A DNA stretch of 64,000 nucleotides from Brachycybe producta (Eukaryota > Arthropoda > Diplopoda > Playtdesmida > Andrognathidae): positions 1,421,501-1,485,500 of the forward strand of contig JAUPFP010000026.1 of assembly GCA_036925085.1 (NCBI GenBank), in the 5' to 3' direction. This document shows, one piece after another, positions 44,663-56,600 of the stretch. A program made the position numbers and the translations under genes. The notes below the pieces were generated by a model. That model worked only from the letters and a program-made list of their open reading frames with translations. It did no database searches and was not told where the DNA came from. The first letter of the stretch is position 1, and the number at the start of each line of letters is the position of its first letter.

Positions 44663-47600
44663 CTGTAAGCAAATACAATATAGGAAAACTATAATTAATT
44701 CATTTTTTACATAATTAACATTTTCAATACTACAAATTAGAGACCTACATTGTGTAAAAATTTGAAGCCCAGCCCAGCCCAGCCCATGGGACTTTATAAT
44801 GGGCCCAGCCCACAAAACCCGCCAGGCCCATGAATCCCACCAGGCTCACAAAGCCCAAAAGGCCCATGGGTCTTTAACATAAAAATGCTGAGCCCAGCCC
44901 ATGGGCTTTGTGTAGGTCTCTAATTTCCATACTAAATGGTTCACAAGTTCACATGCTTTCCAAGAAAAGAAATTGGGATGGGAGGAATTTGTTATATTAT
45001 TTCACACATTAATAAATGTATATGTGATTCAGCTCTATACATTTGTAAAGAATCCCATTGTGAGCTTTTGACAGCGACCTTATATTTTTACCAACAAATA
45101 GATGGTGTTTTCTGCGACTCGTTTCTTCTCTTTATCGTGCGGTGCCCGCACGGAGAAGATCCGAGTTACAGAAATAGCTGGATGGAGTTGAATTACGATC
45201 ATCCTCCTGCATGGGGGTGAAATCGATGCAGAAGGATGGTGGCCATCCTTCTCTCGGTCGATGCTGATGTACATCTTCTACAATGTGTTGTTACCGATAG
45301 AAGATGTTGTAGCTTCTTCAGGATCGTATGTCTCCTGCCTTATGATGTCTCCGGCCTCTGTAGAGAAGTGATTAGTTACCGAACATAGAGACAACGCTGT
45401 TTTCCATTATAAACACTTTTATTCATCCTTATACGGAAACACTTAGGTTACAAGGATGAATGTTCATTATTAAAGATGTGTCATGCCCATGATGTGATAC
45501 GGATAAAGATCAAACGTAGTACAAAAAAGAGCAAAGACAAGGACAAGGAACAAAGAGGAACATGGTCATTTTATACCTTGGACCTGTGTACACCTACGAG
45601 GTGTAACCAGGTCCAAGTGACCATGGTCCTAAGTGTATCACTCCGCCACTTCGATGTGCATCAGAAGTGTGTGTCAGAGGGGAGGGAGGGACAAGCAAGA
45701 GTTGTTTACCCCCCAAGCTATGGTTTTGGCGGGAACGGAAGTTGCTGGGTGTTACACCATAATAGAAGTGATCCAACGCCTTCGAAACCCACAAAGTCCA
45801 CCGACCCCATAAAGTGCGGTTATATTTTTTAAAAATTATTTCAAAATTGCGAATTTCTAACTCTTATGTTAAACTCCATTGAGTACGTGCTCGTAAGCAA
45901 AAAACACCCATTAAAATACCTAGAAATAATTTTAGAAAACCACAATTGAACCCAACACATTGGCGCACGAGGGTATTTTATTTTCTGTTTTTTTTTTTTA
46001 AATTATTTTTACGTATTTTTATGAGAATTTTAATGAATGTTTTTTTTATTTTTTTGACATACTTAATGGAATTTAACATGAGAGTTAGCTAAAATTCGCG
46101 ATTTTGAAATAGTTTTTAAAAATATAACCGCACTTACCAATTTTTTGTCATTCTATCACTCAATCAGCATACATTTAAGGTGCACATTGCACTTTGAAAA
46201 ATTAATATTGGACAACTTTAAATATGAAAAATAAACATATTGCTGCAACTGTGTGTTTTAAAAATTAACATTTTTCTTTAACATTGGGTCTATGGACTCA
46301 ATATTAAAAACGACGCTAGCGCTCTTTGCGGAGATTTCTCAAAGTAATTTTGTGATGTGTAGTCTCTTAAGCTTTGTTCAACTCATTTTCAACCAATTTT
46401 TCGTTCACTTTTGGCAGAAAAATTTTCTCATTTAACACATTCCGTTTGATTTTCTAAACGAAATTCTACATTTGTGTCCCAGGCACAAGTTCATGGTGTT
46501 CCAGATAACCTCTTAAGCCATTATTCAACATTGCTACATTGCTTTTTTTCCTTTAGCTGTTCTTTTAACTTCGCTTTTGCTCATTACCATCACGTATTCA
46601 GTTTTGCTCTCATGCATTATTTCTAAGATAATAACGGCTATGTTTTAATAAATAATCTAAAGATACAGAACTTTCTAAAAAATATTTTCCTTCCGACTTG
46701 TGTGAGCCATTATGAAAACAGTCATTAAAGTGTTCTGTTTTTCTTGAAACAAGTCTTAAGAAGATAAAGAAATACACAAAGAAACAAAGAAACAAGTAAG
46801 CAATCTGTCTTGCATCTGCAATCAAAACAAAAAGAATGCCTCTCTTGCACATAAAAAAAAGCAAACATATGTATTGGACTTGAGGTTTAAGAAGGATTAC
46901 CAAGGAGGAGAAGGTTGAATTATAACAATAACTTCATATAAAGTGACAAGTTGAATCAGAACTCAATTAAATTTGATTTGCTTTACAACAAAAAAAAAAA
47001 CAAATTGCTTTTTTTTCTATAATGTGTGCTGGGGGTAGCAATGTAGCAGGTCCTAGCCTTTAAGTATATAATGCATCAAAACAGCTGATTGACTAACTGT
47101 ATAAATAAAAGGATTAGAAAGCTCTCAGAAAACTCTTTATTGATGATAGAAAAACTCGATAGATTAATTTGAAAGGCACTGAAATGAATAAGCTAGCACT
47201 AAACCCATACCCCTGTATACGGAAGGTGGGGCGAGAGGGGCGGTACGCCTCGAGCGGCACTTTTTTTCGAGACGGCACCGTCTCCAACTGTCGGGATTGT
47301 AGAAGATTCTGCCGAAAATGCAGAAAGTACAAATAAACGCGAACCCTTACAAGAAATTATGAAATTCTTGTCGCTTGCTGCGCTCGTAGAATGTCAATTC
47401 TGCAATCCAGCACTATTTTTTTTTTCAACTCTGGAAAATTTATAATTGATCTTTAATAAGTAGAACTACTATCGGAAACTGATTTATCTAATAATTTCAT
47501 AATTAATATAAAATTCTGTAAACCATTTCAATCACCTGGGTATCGATAATATCGATTAGCCCATCACAAACCAGACTCCTCGTTGTGCCACTGACGTGTA

Positions 47601-50600
47601 GTGTTGTGTTTTTCGTGAGGGAGGGGCGGCACAAACTAGCTACCCCACGTGTTGCACGTACGTAAATAATGGCTATCGCAAACCATATAATATACAAGTA
47701 TAATTATGTGTATATAACATATTTTATTACCATTTTAATGATTGATTTGGATTAGTCAGATGAAGAAAGGAAAAGACAAAAAAAAACCCGGACATTTTCT
47801 TGTATTTTAAAAAATCCGCTCAGACAAAAAATTTTAAGGGCCAAAAAGAGGACATGTCTGGGAAAAAGTGGACATATCGTAACCAGGGGCCGCAGACACT
47901 GCAACTGCGGGGGGGGGGGGGGTGCAGGAGGTTTTGAGGTTTGTGGATAATAATGATGAGGAAGGCAACCAGAAAAAAATGCACTTTTAGTAAAAAAAAA
48001 AAAAAAAAAAAATAACTTTTGAGACTTCATAAGGCTTATGCTAAATGCTGTTTCCACCTTTGAATTCTAGCCTCTAAACAGGTTCTGTAACTGAAAAACG
48101 CAATTTTTCGGACACAGTATATACAATATCGTGATGTTTCGAATTGCAGTTTGGTATAGCCAGAGGCATTTGAGCAACTTTGGAAACGGCAATTTGACCA
48201 AATCTCAAGACATGTGCAACTCAGGTGTGCCTAGGCTCTTAAACAATTACTTATACGTATCTCTAGCTAACAATAGATTCACACACACACGAGTTAAATG
48301 AAATCAAATTAAACATGTTTAGGTGAATTGTACGGAATCCAGTTAAGGACATGAACACCAAATAAAAATTGACTTTATTATTAATATTTTAAATTGAAAT
48401 ACTAAATCAATACTTTGTCAGTAGTTTATTATATTATATTTAAGTATTAACTCAATATTTTCAGATTATTAACTGAATAAATTAAATTCGATGTATTGTT
48501 TGTTTGCCCTTCACAGGGTTATGTAGAACACGTTTATTATTTAAATTATCAGGTGTGTGTACTAGGCAAAACAGCATAAGCTCTTTAAGTTAAGTACATG
48601 CAAGGCTAGGTAAACTGGCAGTGTGAATGGAGCTTTTGTATCGCCCTGTTTCACAAGAGTTTGCCAAAATAATTGGACACATTTTTTTGCACACTCTATT
48701 TAGCAAGCATATGTCAAACTCAAAGGCTAACACGGGCCAAATAAACAAGGTCTAATTTTATATGGGTCGCACAAAAAAACAAAAACTTCAATTTTTATAG
48801 AAACGTAGGTTTACTTCGAAAAGTACAACAGAAAAAAAAGAACAAGGACAACGGTATAATTAATGTTTTGGTCCTGTGACACTTCGCATCTCTTCTCTGC
48901 TACAATCTTTCCTACTTCAGGAAAAATCTTGTTTGCAGTGATTACTTTCAAAACAGACCCAAGTTGAATGTTAGTAATTCTGGATCTGACAGGGGGCTGG
49001 GCCACAAAGATTATTCGCTGTGTGCCGCATGCGGCCCGCGGGCCGCGAGTTTGACATGCTTGCTCTATAGAATAACAAATGACAACACAGCATTGGCCTA
49101 CAGCCTTTATTTTAATTTTGGCGTCACGTCATTTTTTTTTACCAAAACCAATAAAATCGTGAATTAATATAGTGCTTAAAAGATAGAATTGCCATCGGTT
49201 AAACAATTCCACAAATTTACATCAGTTTATTCAAGTTTTGCAAAGAGAGAATAAATGTATGACGCACAGATTTCATAGCAAGTTTGCTTTCGATTGTGTA
49301 ACTGGTAAAAAATTAAATGGAATTTAACATAGTTTTTCTTTGCATCAAATGTGACAAATAGGGCACTTTAATGTGCCGGGCACGTTCTGTGTAAGAAATA
49401 CCTACTCTACGCCTCGTATATATTCTCCCCAGGTTGTGCCATTAAAGCACTTGAACCAAAGCTAAGTAGGGCCTACTTGATTCAAAAAACAAAAAACAAA
49501 CAAACATAGTTTAGAACGCATCTAATAAATAAATCATGTTTGATGTCTTAAAATAAGCTTTTTACTATAGTAAACTCGTCGTGCAACTTGCACGACAGGA
49601 AAAGGATCTAAAACACAAGCAAATAAAGACAGGTACACGTAGACGTTTGTTCCGCCCCTTTTATGAGGACAGGCAACTTCTAACTTGTTTGTTATGTGGC
49701 CCGACGTCACATGCCCCGCCCATTTCAATTTTCAACTGGTTGATATTTGGCCTGACGCTCATAAAAGGGCGGAGCAAATGTCTGCATGTCCCTGTCTTCA
49801 CATGCCTGTGACTAAAACTGAAGTGTAAAGCCCTCATATACTGGAATATATGCAAGGTGTAGCTGTAGAAAATATACCCTTGCTTTACATATGAGGAGCT
49901 TCTTTTTCAAAACGCAAGAAGTACAGTTACTCAAATTGTTCAGGAAAACGCAAAAAAAAAATAAGATGGACGTATATCTAAGCCAGCGGTCGCCAACCGG
50001 TGGTCCGCGAGAAATTTTAGGTGGTCAGCAGAAGAATCTGAACAATATGTGCATTTTTTTTTGTTTTATTACCCTCCTGGAAAAATCATGCAGAATTCTG
50101 TAAGGTTTTATTCCTTTTCTTACTGTGCATTGACTTTCTGCAGAACTTTTGAAATTATTCATATTTTTATTCTGTAGAATTTATCTGCACACTGTGTATA
50201 ACATTTCACTTGGAAATTGTAATGCTAATACAATAGTTAAATCTGCAGAACAATACAGGAAATATTGCACAGCATTAGCTGTGTACTCAAACCCAACAGA
50301 GAAAAGCTGCAGAAATAATTGCCATTTTAATATGTTTATTCTGCAGAATTTATCTGCACATCATGCATAACATGTCATCTGGAAATTGTAATGTTGTTAC
50401 ATAGTTAAGTTCTGCAGAACTATTCTGCAGAAAACATTGCACAGCATTAGTTGTGTACTCAAAACGCAACAGAAAACCTGCAGAAATAATTGCCATTTTA
50501 ATACTTTTATTCTGCAGAATTTCTCTGCTTACTGTGCATAAAATCTCCTTTGAAAATCCTAATACATGGTTTAAAACATTGACAAATGTATTAGGGGATT

Positions 50601-53600
50601 TTCCCTTTTGAGTTCAGTTATGTTCAGTTATTTTATTTTTTTGAGTGGGTGTTTATTTTGAGTCGTTTGTTTAGTTTTGGAAGTGTGGGTGTATATGACT
50701 TCAGTTTGTAACGGTTATTTCATTACATTGTTTAGCTTATTGTCTGTCTTGCTTCAGAAAAGGTAAATTTTCTTAATTTTTGAAAATGGAAGGGGTTTAT
50801 TGAGAATACATGCTGGTCTACTGGATACAAGACCATAAATATTCTGTTGTCTTTAGACAAAAAATTAATGAAGAGCAGGTTAGACAAAAAACTTATATGG
50901 AGCTCATTGGCTTAGAAATTTGTGTGAAATGGAGAACAAAGGCTAATAAAACCAATGTTATACAATTTGGTAAGTTTATACTTTAAATTATTGTTATAAA
51001 AATAATTATAATTCAGTGTATATTATATGATTTTGTACATAATATGTAGGATGCAAGAAAAACATGAATTTTGAAATGCAGGTATTTGTTGTCAGATGTT
51101 GGCCAGTAACTTGAGAAGGATGATCAATCACAGCAGGTATTCCTCATTAGAATTAAAAAGTATAAACCTACAAAATTGTATAACATTTGCTTTATTAGCA
51201 TTTGTTCTCCATTTCACACAAATTTCTAAGCCAATGAGCTCCATATAAGTTTTTTGTCTAACCTCCTCTTCGTTAATTTTTCGTCTAGAGACAACAGAAT
51301 ATTTCTGGTCTTCTATCCAGTAGACCAGCATGTATTCTGAATAAACCCTTTCTATTTTTAACAAAATCCTTTCCTGAAGCAAGACAGACAATATGCTAAA
51401 CAATGAAATGAAATAATGGTTACAAACTGAAAAGTCATACACCTCTTCCAAACCACATCCAAAGCTAAAAGCATATGTTTTGTGTCTTTACTTACAGTAT
51501 GTTGATTAATAAAACAACTTATTGGTTTTTCCCTGGACATGTTGTCACCATTTTGGATTGATTAATAACATTTTTATTTTTTCATTTAAACTTTCCATTT
51601 TTAAGTGTAGGCATTGTTTTCACTGTGGCGAAATTAATTTGCAGGGTTAGGGTTTTGTGAAAAGGATGAGGGTATGTACAGAAACATAGCTGCAGAAATA
51701 TTCTGCCAAATTCTGCAGAGAGAGTCTGCATAACTCTGCAGAGAGAGTCTAAATAACTCTGCAGAGATTGTCTACATAACTCTGCAGAGAGAGTCTGCAT
51801 AACTCTGCAGAGAGAGTCTGCATAACTCTGCAGAGATAGTCTGCATAACTCTGCAGAGATAGTCTGCATAACTCTGCAGAGATAGTCTGCATAACTCTGC
51901 AGAGATAGTCTGCATAACTCTGCATAGATAGTCTGCATAACTCTGCAGAGATAGTCTGCATAACTCTGCAGAGATAGTCTGCATAGACTGTCTGCATAAC
52001 TCTGCAGAGATAGTCTGCATAACTCTGCAGAGATAGTCTGCATAACTCTGCAGAGATAGTCTGCATAGACTGTCTGCATAACTCTGCAGAGATAGTCTGC
52101 ATAACTCTGCAGAGATAGTCTGCATAACTCTGCAGAGATAGTCTGCATAACTCTGCAGAGATAGTCTGCATAACTCTGCAGAGATAGTCTGCATAACTCT
52201 GCAGAGATAGTCTGCATAACTCTGCAGAGATAGTCTGCATAACTCTGCAGAGATAGTCTGCATAACTCTGCAGAGATAGTCTGCATAACTCTGCAGAGAT
52301 AGTCTGCATAACTCTGCAGAGATAGTCTGCATAACTCTGCAGAGATAGTCTGCATAACTCTGCAGAGATAGTCTGCATAACTCTGCAGAGATAGTCTGCA
52401 TAACTCTGCTGAAAGATTCTGCATAATATAATCAACATAGAAATTCCTGAAGAAACAGTGTTCCAATTTTAGTCAGAAGGCCTCTGCAGAAACATGTAGA
52501 TAAAATTCTACAGAACCCTGATATAAAATTTCCAGGAGGGTAATAATAAAACAAAAAAAATATTCTTCATAAATTATTATATTCTCTGAATGACGATTTT
52601 CGTCTTTATATTGCACTAAATTCAAGAGATGTACTAGAGTCTAGTACAGTTCTCATAAAATACAGCATGCGAGAGCTACATTTCGTTCAGTTTCCCCCAC
52701 CACACGCTCCTCCCCTAAGCTTCAATTATTTTGTAATAATTAAACTAACTTTAATAATTTTGTTACAATTAAACAACCTTTAAAGATTTTATATTAATAA
52801 AATGGAAGTTCGTTCTCTGATCATTATTTGACAAACGTATTTATCTTTTTAAAATAATGCATTATTAGTGGTCCGCGGGATTTAAAATTTTGAATTTAGT
52901 GGTCCGTGAGGTCCAAAAGGTTGGCGACCGCTGATCTAGGCTATCTAAGCAAAAAAACCATGTCTTTTTTATACTTTACCCACAAAATACAATGATGTAA
53001 TTGTACAGCAAATGAAACTACACAAAATATGTCCTTGTATTGTTGGTGTAATGGTTAGTGTCTCAGCCCATGGCACTGTTGGTCATGGGTTCAAGCCCCT
53101 TGCAGTGAGATTCACTTTTTTCCCCGAATATTTCAGAATGTGGTGGACAACCAAACAAATAATCAAGTTAAATAAAAGCGAGTAAAAAAAACTACTACTT
53201 ATACCGTACACACACATACACAGTTAAATGCATTTAAATATTAAACACGTTATACAGAGCCCTATGAAAGGCAAACAAACAATATATCGAATTCAGTTAA
53301 TAATCTGAAAATATTGAGTTAATACTTAAATATAGTATATAAACTATTGACAAAATATTGATTTAGTATTTCAATTTAAAATATTAATAATAAAATCAAT
53401 TTTTATTTGTGTTTATGTCCTTAACTGGATTCCGTATAATTCACCTGAACACATTTAACTTGAATTCATTTAACTCATGTGTGTACAAGGTCTTATACCT
53501 AGTACACACCTGATAATTTAAATGCATTTAAATAATAAACGTGTTCTACAGAGCCCCCTGTGAAGGGCAAACAAACAATATATCGAATTCAATTTATTTA

Positions 53601-56600
53601 GTTAATAACCTGAAATATATAAGTTAATACTTAAATATAATATAGAAACTATTGACAAAATATTGATTTAGTATTTTAATTTAAAATATTAATAATAAAG
53701 TCAATTTGTATTTGGTTCGTGTCCTTAACTGGATTCCGTATAACTCACCTAAACACATTTAATTTGAATACATTTAACTCGTGTGTACAATGTACTTAGG
53801 TATTAATAAATAATTTAAATAACTTCTCAAGTCACCCCTTCAACTTCAGTTGTAACTTCAAAATCAAGTTTAATAACGCAAAATATAACATTTAATTTTC
53901 ACAATATTATTGTTAATGCATTTTTTCTCGTGATTTTCTATTATTATTTGAATGTCATTCAGTTTTCGTTTAGATAGATAATAATAAAAGAGAATTTAAC
54001 ACCAGGAAAAGTTGCAATACATTTTTAATACAGCAAAAAATAATCGGCATATTAGGAAAATCATAATATTGGTCAAGTGTAGTCAGTCAAGTGTAAAATT
54101 CGGTCTAATGGCTCCGCCCTTTTTATGACGACCGGCAACTTCTAATTGGTTTGTTGTGTGTTTCGACGTTGAAAAGGGCGGAGCATGTGACGTAAGACTA
54201 CATAACCAACCAATTAGAAGTTGCGTTTGTTGTGAAAAACGGCGGAGCCAACTTCTGTTTGTCCCGATTTCTAACCACAACACAGAAATTTGATAAAATG
54301 GAGACTCAAAATGGTGACGTCATAGTGGGTCCACCTATTTCAAAATACCCTGAATATTGACTATTCATAGTATGAAAAGTTATCAAACAATAGTTAATTT
54401 CAACGGTACTTTCTCAATAGCCATTTGAAAACACTATACATTAAACTAAGGATGGGAGATTCGAATCCTCAAATCTTGACAAATATTCGAGATTCAAAAA
54501 CTCGAATCTTCGCGTTTTTTTCGTCTTTCGAATCCTAGCCTAATAGAAGCGTTCACTAACTCAAAAAACGGCGACTGTTGCAATTTCGGTGGTATCCGGG
54601 TCACCAATATCACCTTGCAGCGAACCTGAGTGCCGCCACACCGTTTTTTTTATTATTAATAACTTAATATTTAATATTACTTCATTTATTTTGTATCTTC
54701 TTAATGAATAATATAGGATTCTTATATGAAAGATTCGGGAGATTCGAGGGACTCGAGACCCTTTTAGGACTCCGATTCGAATTTGAGAAAATTTTGGATT
54801 CGTTCCACTTCTACATTAAACAATATACTCAGCATCAAAACGTCACAATTTTCAAAAATCACAAGAATTAAAAATAACACACTGAAATCAAAAACCCTGA
54901 AAATATTACAGAAATATGTTGTACAGATTCCTGGATATATTGAATTCCAAAAATTTTCACAGAAAAACTCGTTTTGTGTCCGATGGCCGAACTGTCTGGG
55001 ATTTTTCTCTCAGAAAAATAAGGTAAGGTCCTTATTTTGTCATTTCTACATGGTTTAATTTTCATCAAAATCGGTGACTATGACGGACGAGGATCTCCCT
55101 GACTGGTGTTGGATCTCACAACCAGTGCTCAAACATTAAGAATCAAACAATAACTCATTACTTGCCCTATTCCCGCTTTAAAAGACTGTGCAGTTCTCTG
55201 CTCGTGATGGTTGTCAGTACTATTGGTATGACATTAAGAAGAAAAAAGTTGTTCTGGTAAAGACCGAGTGGGGAAGAATGTTGGCATCCTTTTCTGCATC
55301 TGGTTTTAGCCAACTTGCATCTCCAAGAACAGGAACACTATAGCAAGTAGGCCTACAGTGAAACACTGAAAGCAACTGATGCCATTAGGAAATCATTTTC
55401 ATGTCATGTTTTATAATTATATATTTTCATAATAATCATTTCTGATGCTTTTGGACAAAGTTGTCCCTTAAACCTGTGGCACCAGCTGCACGGGTGTGTG
55501 TGTGTGTGTGTGTGTGAAAGCGCATTCCAGAACCTTTTGCAGGATGACACCAAATGGTGTCTCAAACTGCCCTGTTGACAGCAATATCGAATTCAGTGAG
55601 AATTCTTTCTAAATTCTCATGATTCTTGACACTTTTTGATTGATTTTAGAAGTTTTAAACACAAAATTCAGAGTTTCACACTATGGATCGGTGACAACTA
55701 ATAATTTCAGAGCTACTTCCCTGAAATTATTTAAATATTCCAAGAAATTAGTTCCAAACAAGAAAATGTTTTGGGTTCAGGGTCAATTATTGGTCAGTTG
55801 TCGGTGGCCACTCCCAAGAGCCAAAAAAATAAAAGTAGATGCAAAGGGCAAGTTCGAGGCAATTTGAACACACTTTTACACAGTTTTAAGTACAGTTACT
55901 ATGTTTGAAAAATTTTAGAGTTTTAAAGTTCTTTTCGAACTTAGAAAATATTTCAACATAGAGAAATCTTTTCAAGTGCCAAAGTTACATAAATGTATGA
56001 TTATTCAGATTTGATCACATTTTGTAAAGCCGGTTTATGTACCAAGTGCTACATTTACTGTAAAATCGTAAAATATAAAAAGTATGTTTTAACCAGTGTT
56101 GTGTCAGTTATTTCTGCTTTCGGAGGATCAGGAAATCGTCACTATCCCTTTAAAAAGAAAATTTCGACCCCGAGGACTGAAAAGTCAAAAAAAGAACAAA
56201 AAAAGAACATGCCTGGTATGCCACAAACCGTATACCATATCGTACGTTCGCCGAGTATAGAAAAACCAAAATTCAACTACATAATCCAATTTCTTTTTAA
56301 AGTTAATTCTTCCGCATCTTAAACAAAAAAAAAGAAAAATATATTCATACCTGCTTTAACCTGAATACATCTATGTTACGGATATGATAGACACTCCTTT
56401 TCGAATTATCATTGTATGGTGGAGCTTCAAAATGTCCTAGAAAATAGCGGAATATTAAATTAATGAATTGCAACATATTAATTACGGAATTAAATTCAAA
56501 GTCAACTATCTCTGTCTCTGCAATCAGGTTGAGTCATAGGGTACAGATGACATTTAGATAGTTACACAACATTATCTTAATAGAATTCATTCTTAAACAT

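Larger units (their letters stand above)
50072..52540 (+). mobile_element. CCCTCCTGG-terminus element, copy 2 (2469 bp), target duplication TA
   Basis: Ends CCCTCCTGGAAAAATCATGC and AATTTCCAGGAGGG, with TA on each side (50070-50071, 52541-52542). Its first ~720 bp match copy 1. It then carries a coding fragment in two inverted copies, and a large 23-bp minisatellite that accounts for most of the size difference. Confidence 0.88.
49984..52933. mobile_element. hAT-type MITE, third copy, split by a CCCTCCTGG element
   Basis: Ends CAGCGGTCGCCAACCGG and GGTTGGCGACCGCTG. Flanks ATCTAAGC (49976-49983) and ATCTAGGC (52934-52941) are an 8-bp duplication with one change. The element is in opposite orientation to 8791-9269 and is interrupted at 50071. 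Confidence 0.88.

Noticed and set aside
51582-52466. Three overlapping long minus-strand ORFs (294, 229 and 209 aa)
   Set aside because: They are products of the stop-free 23-bp minisatellite; the peptide repeats every 23 residues as the frames rotate.
53035-53115. Functional tRNA gene
   Set aside because: A and B boxes are present, but the acceptor and anticodon stems do not form, so only a SINE-like label is kept.
54783-56322. Plus-strand ORFs of 91 and 109 aa in DBR1 intron 5
   Set aside because: AT-rich, Lys/Asn/Ile-dominated composition with no recognisable domain.
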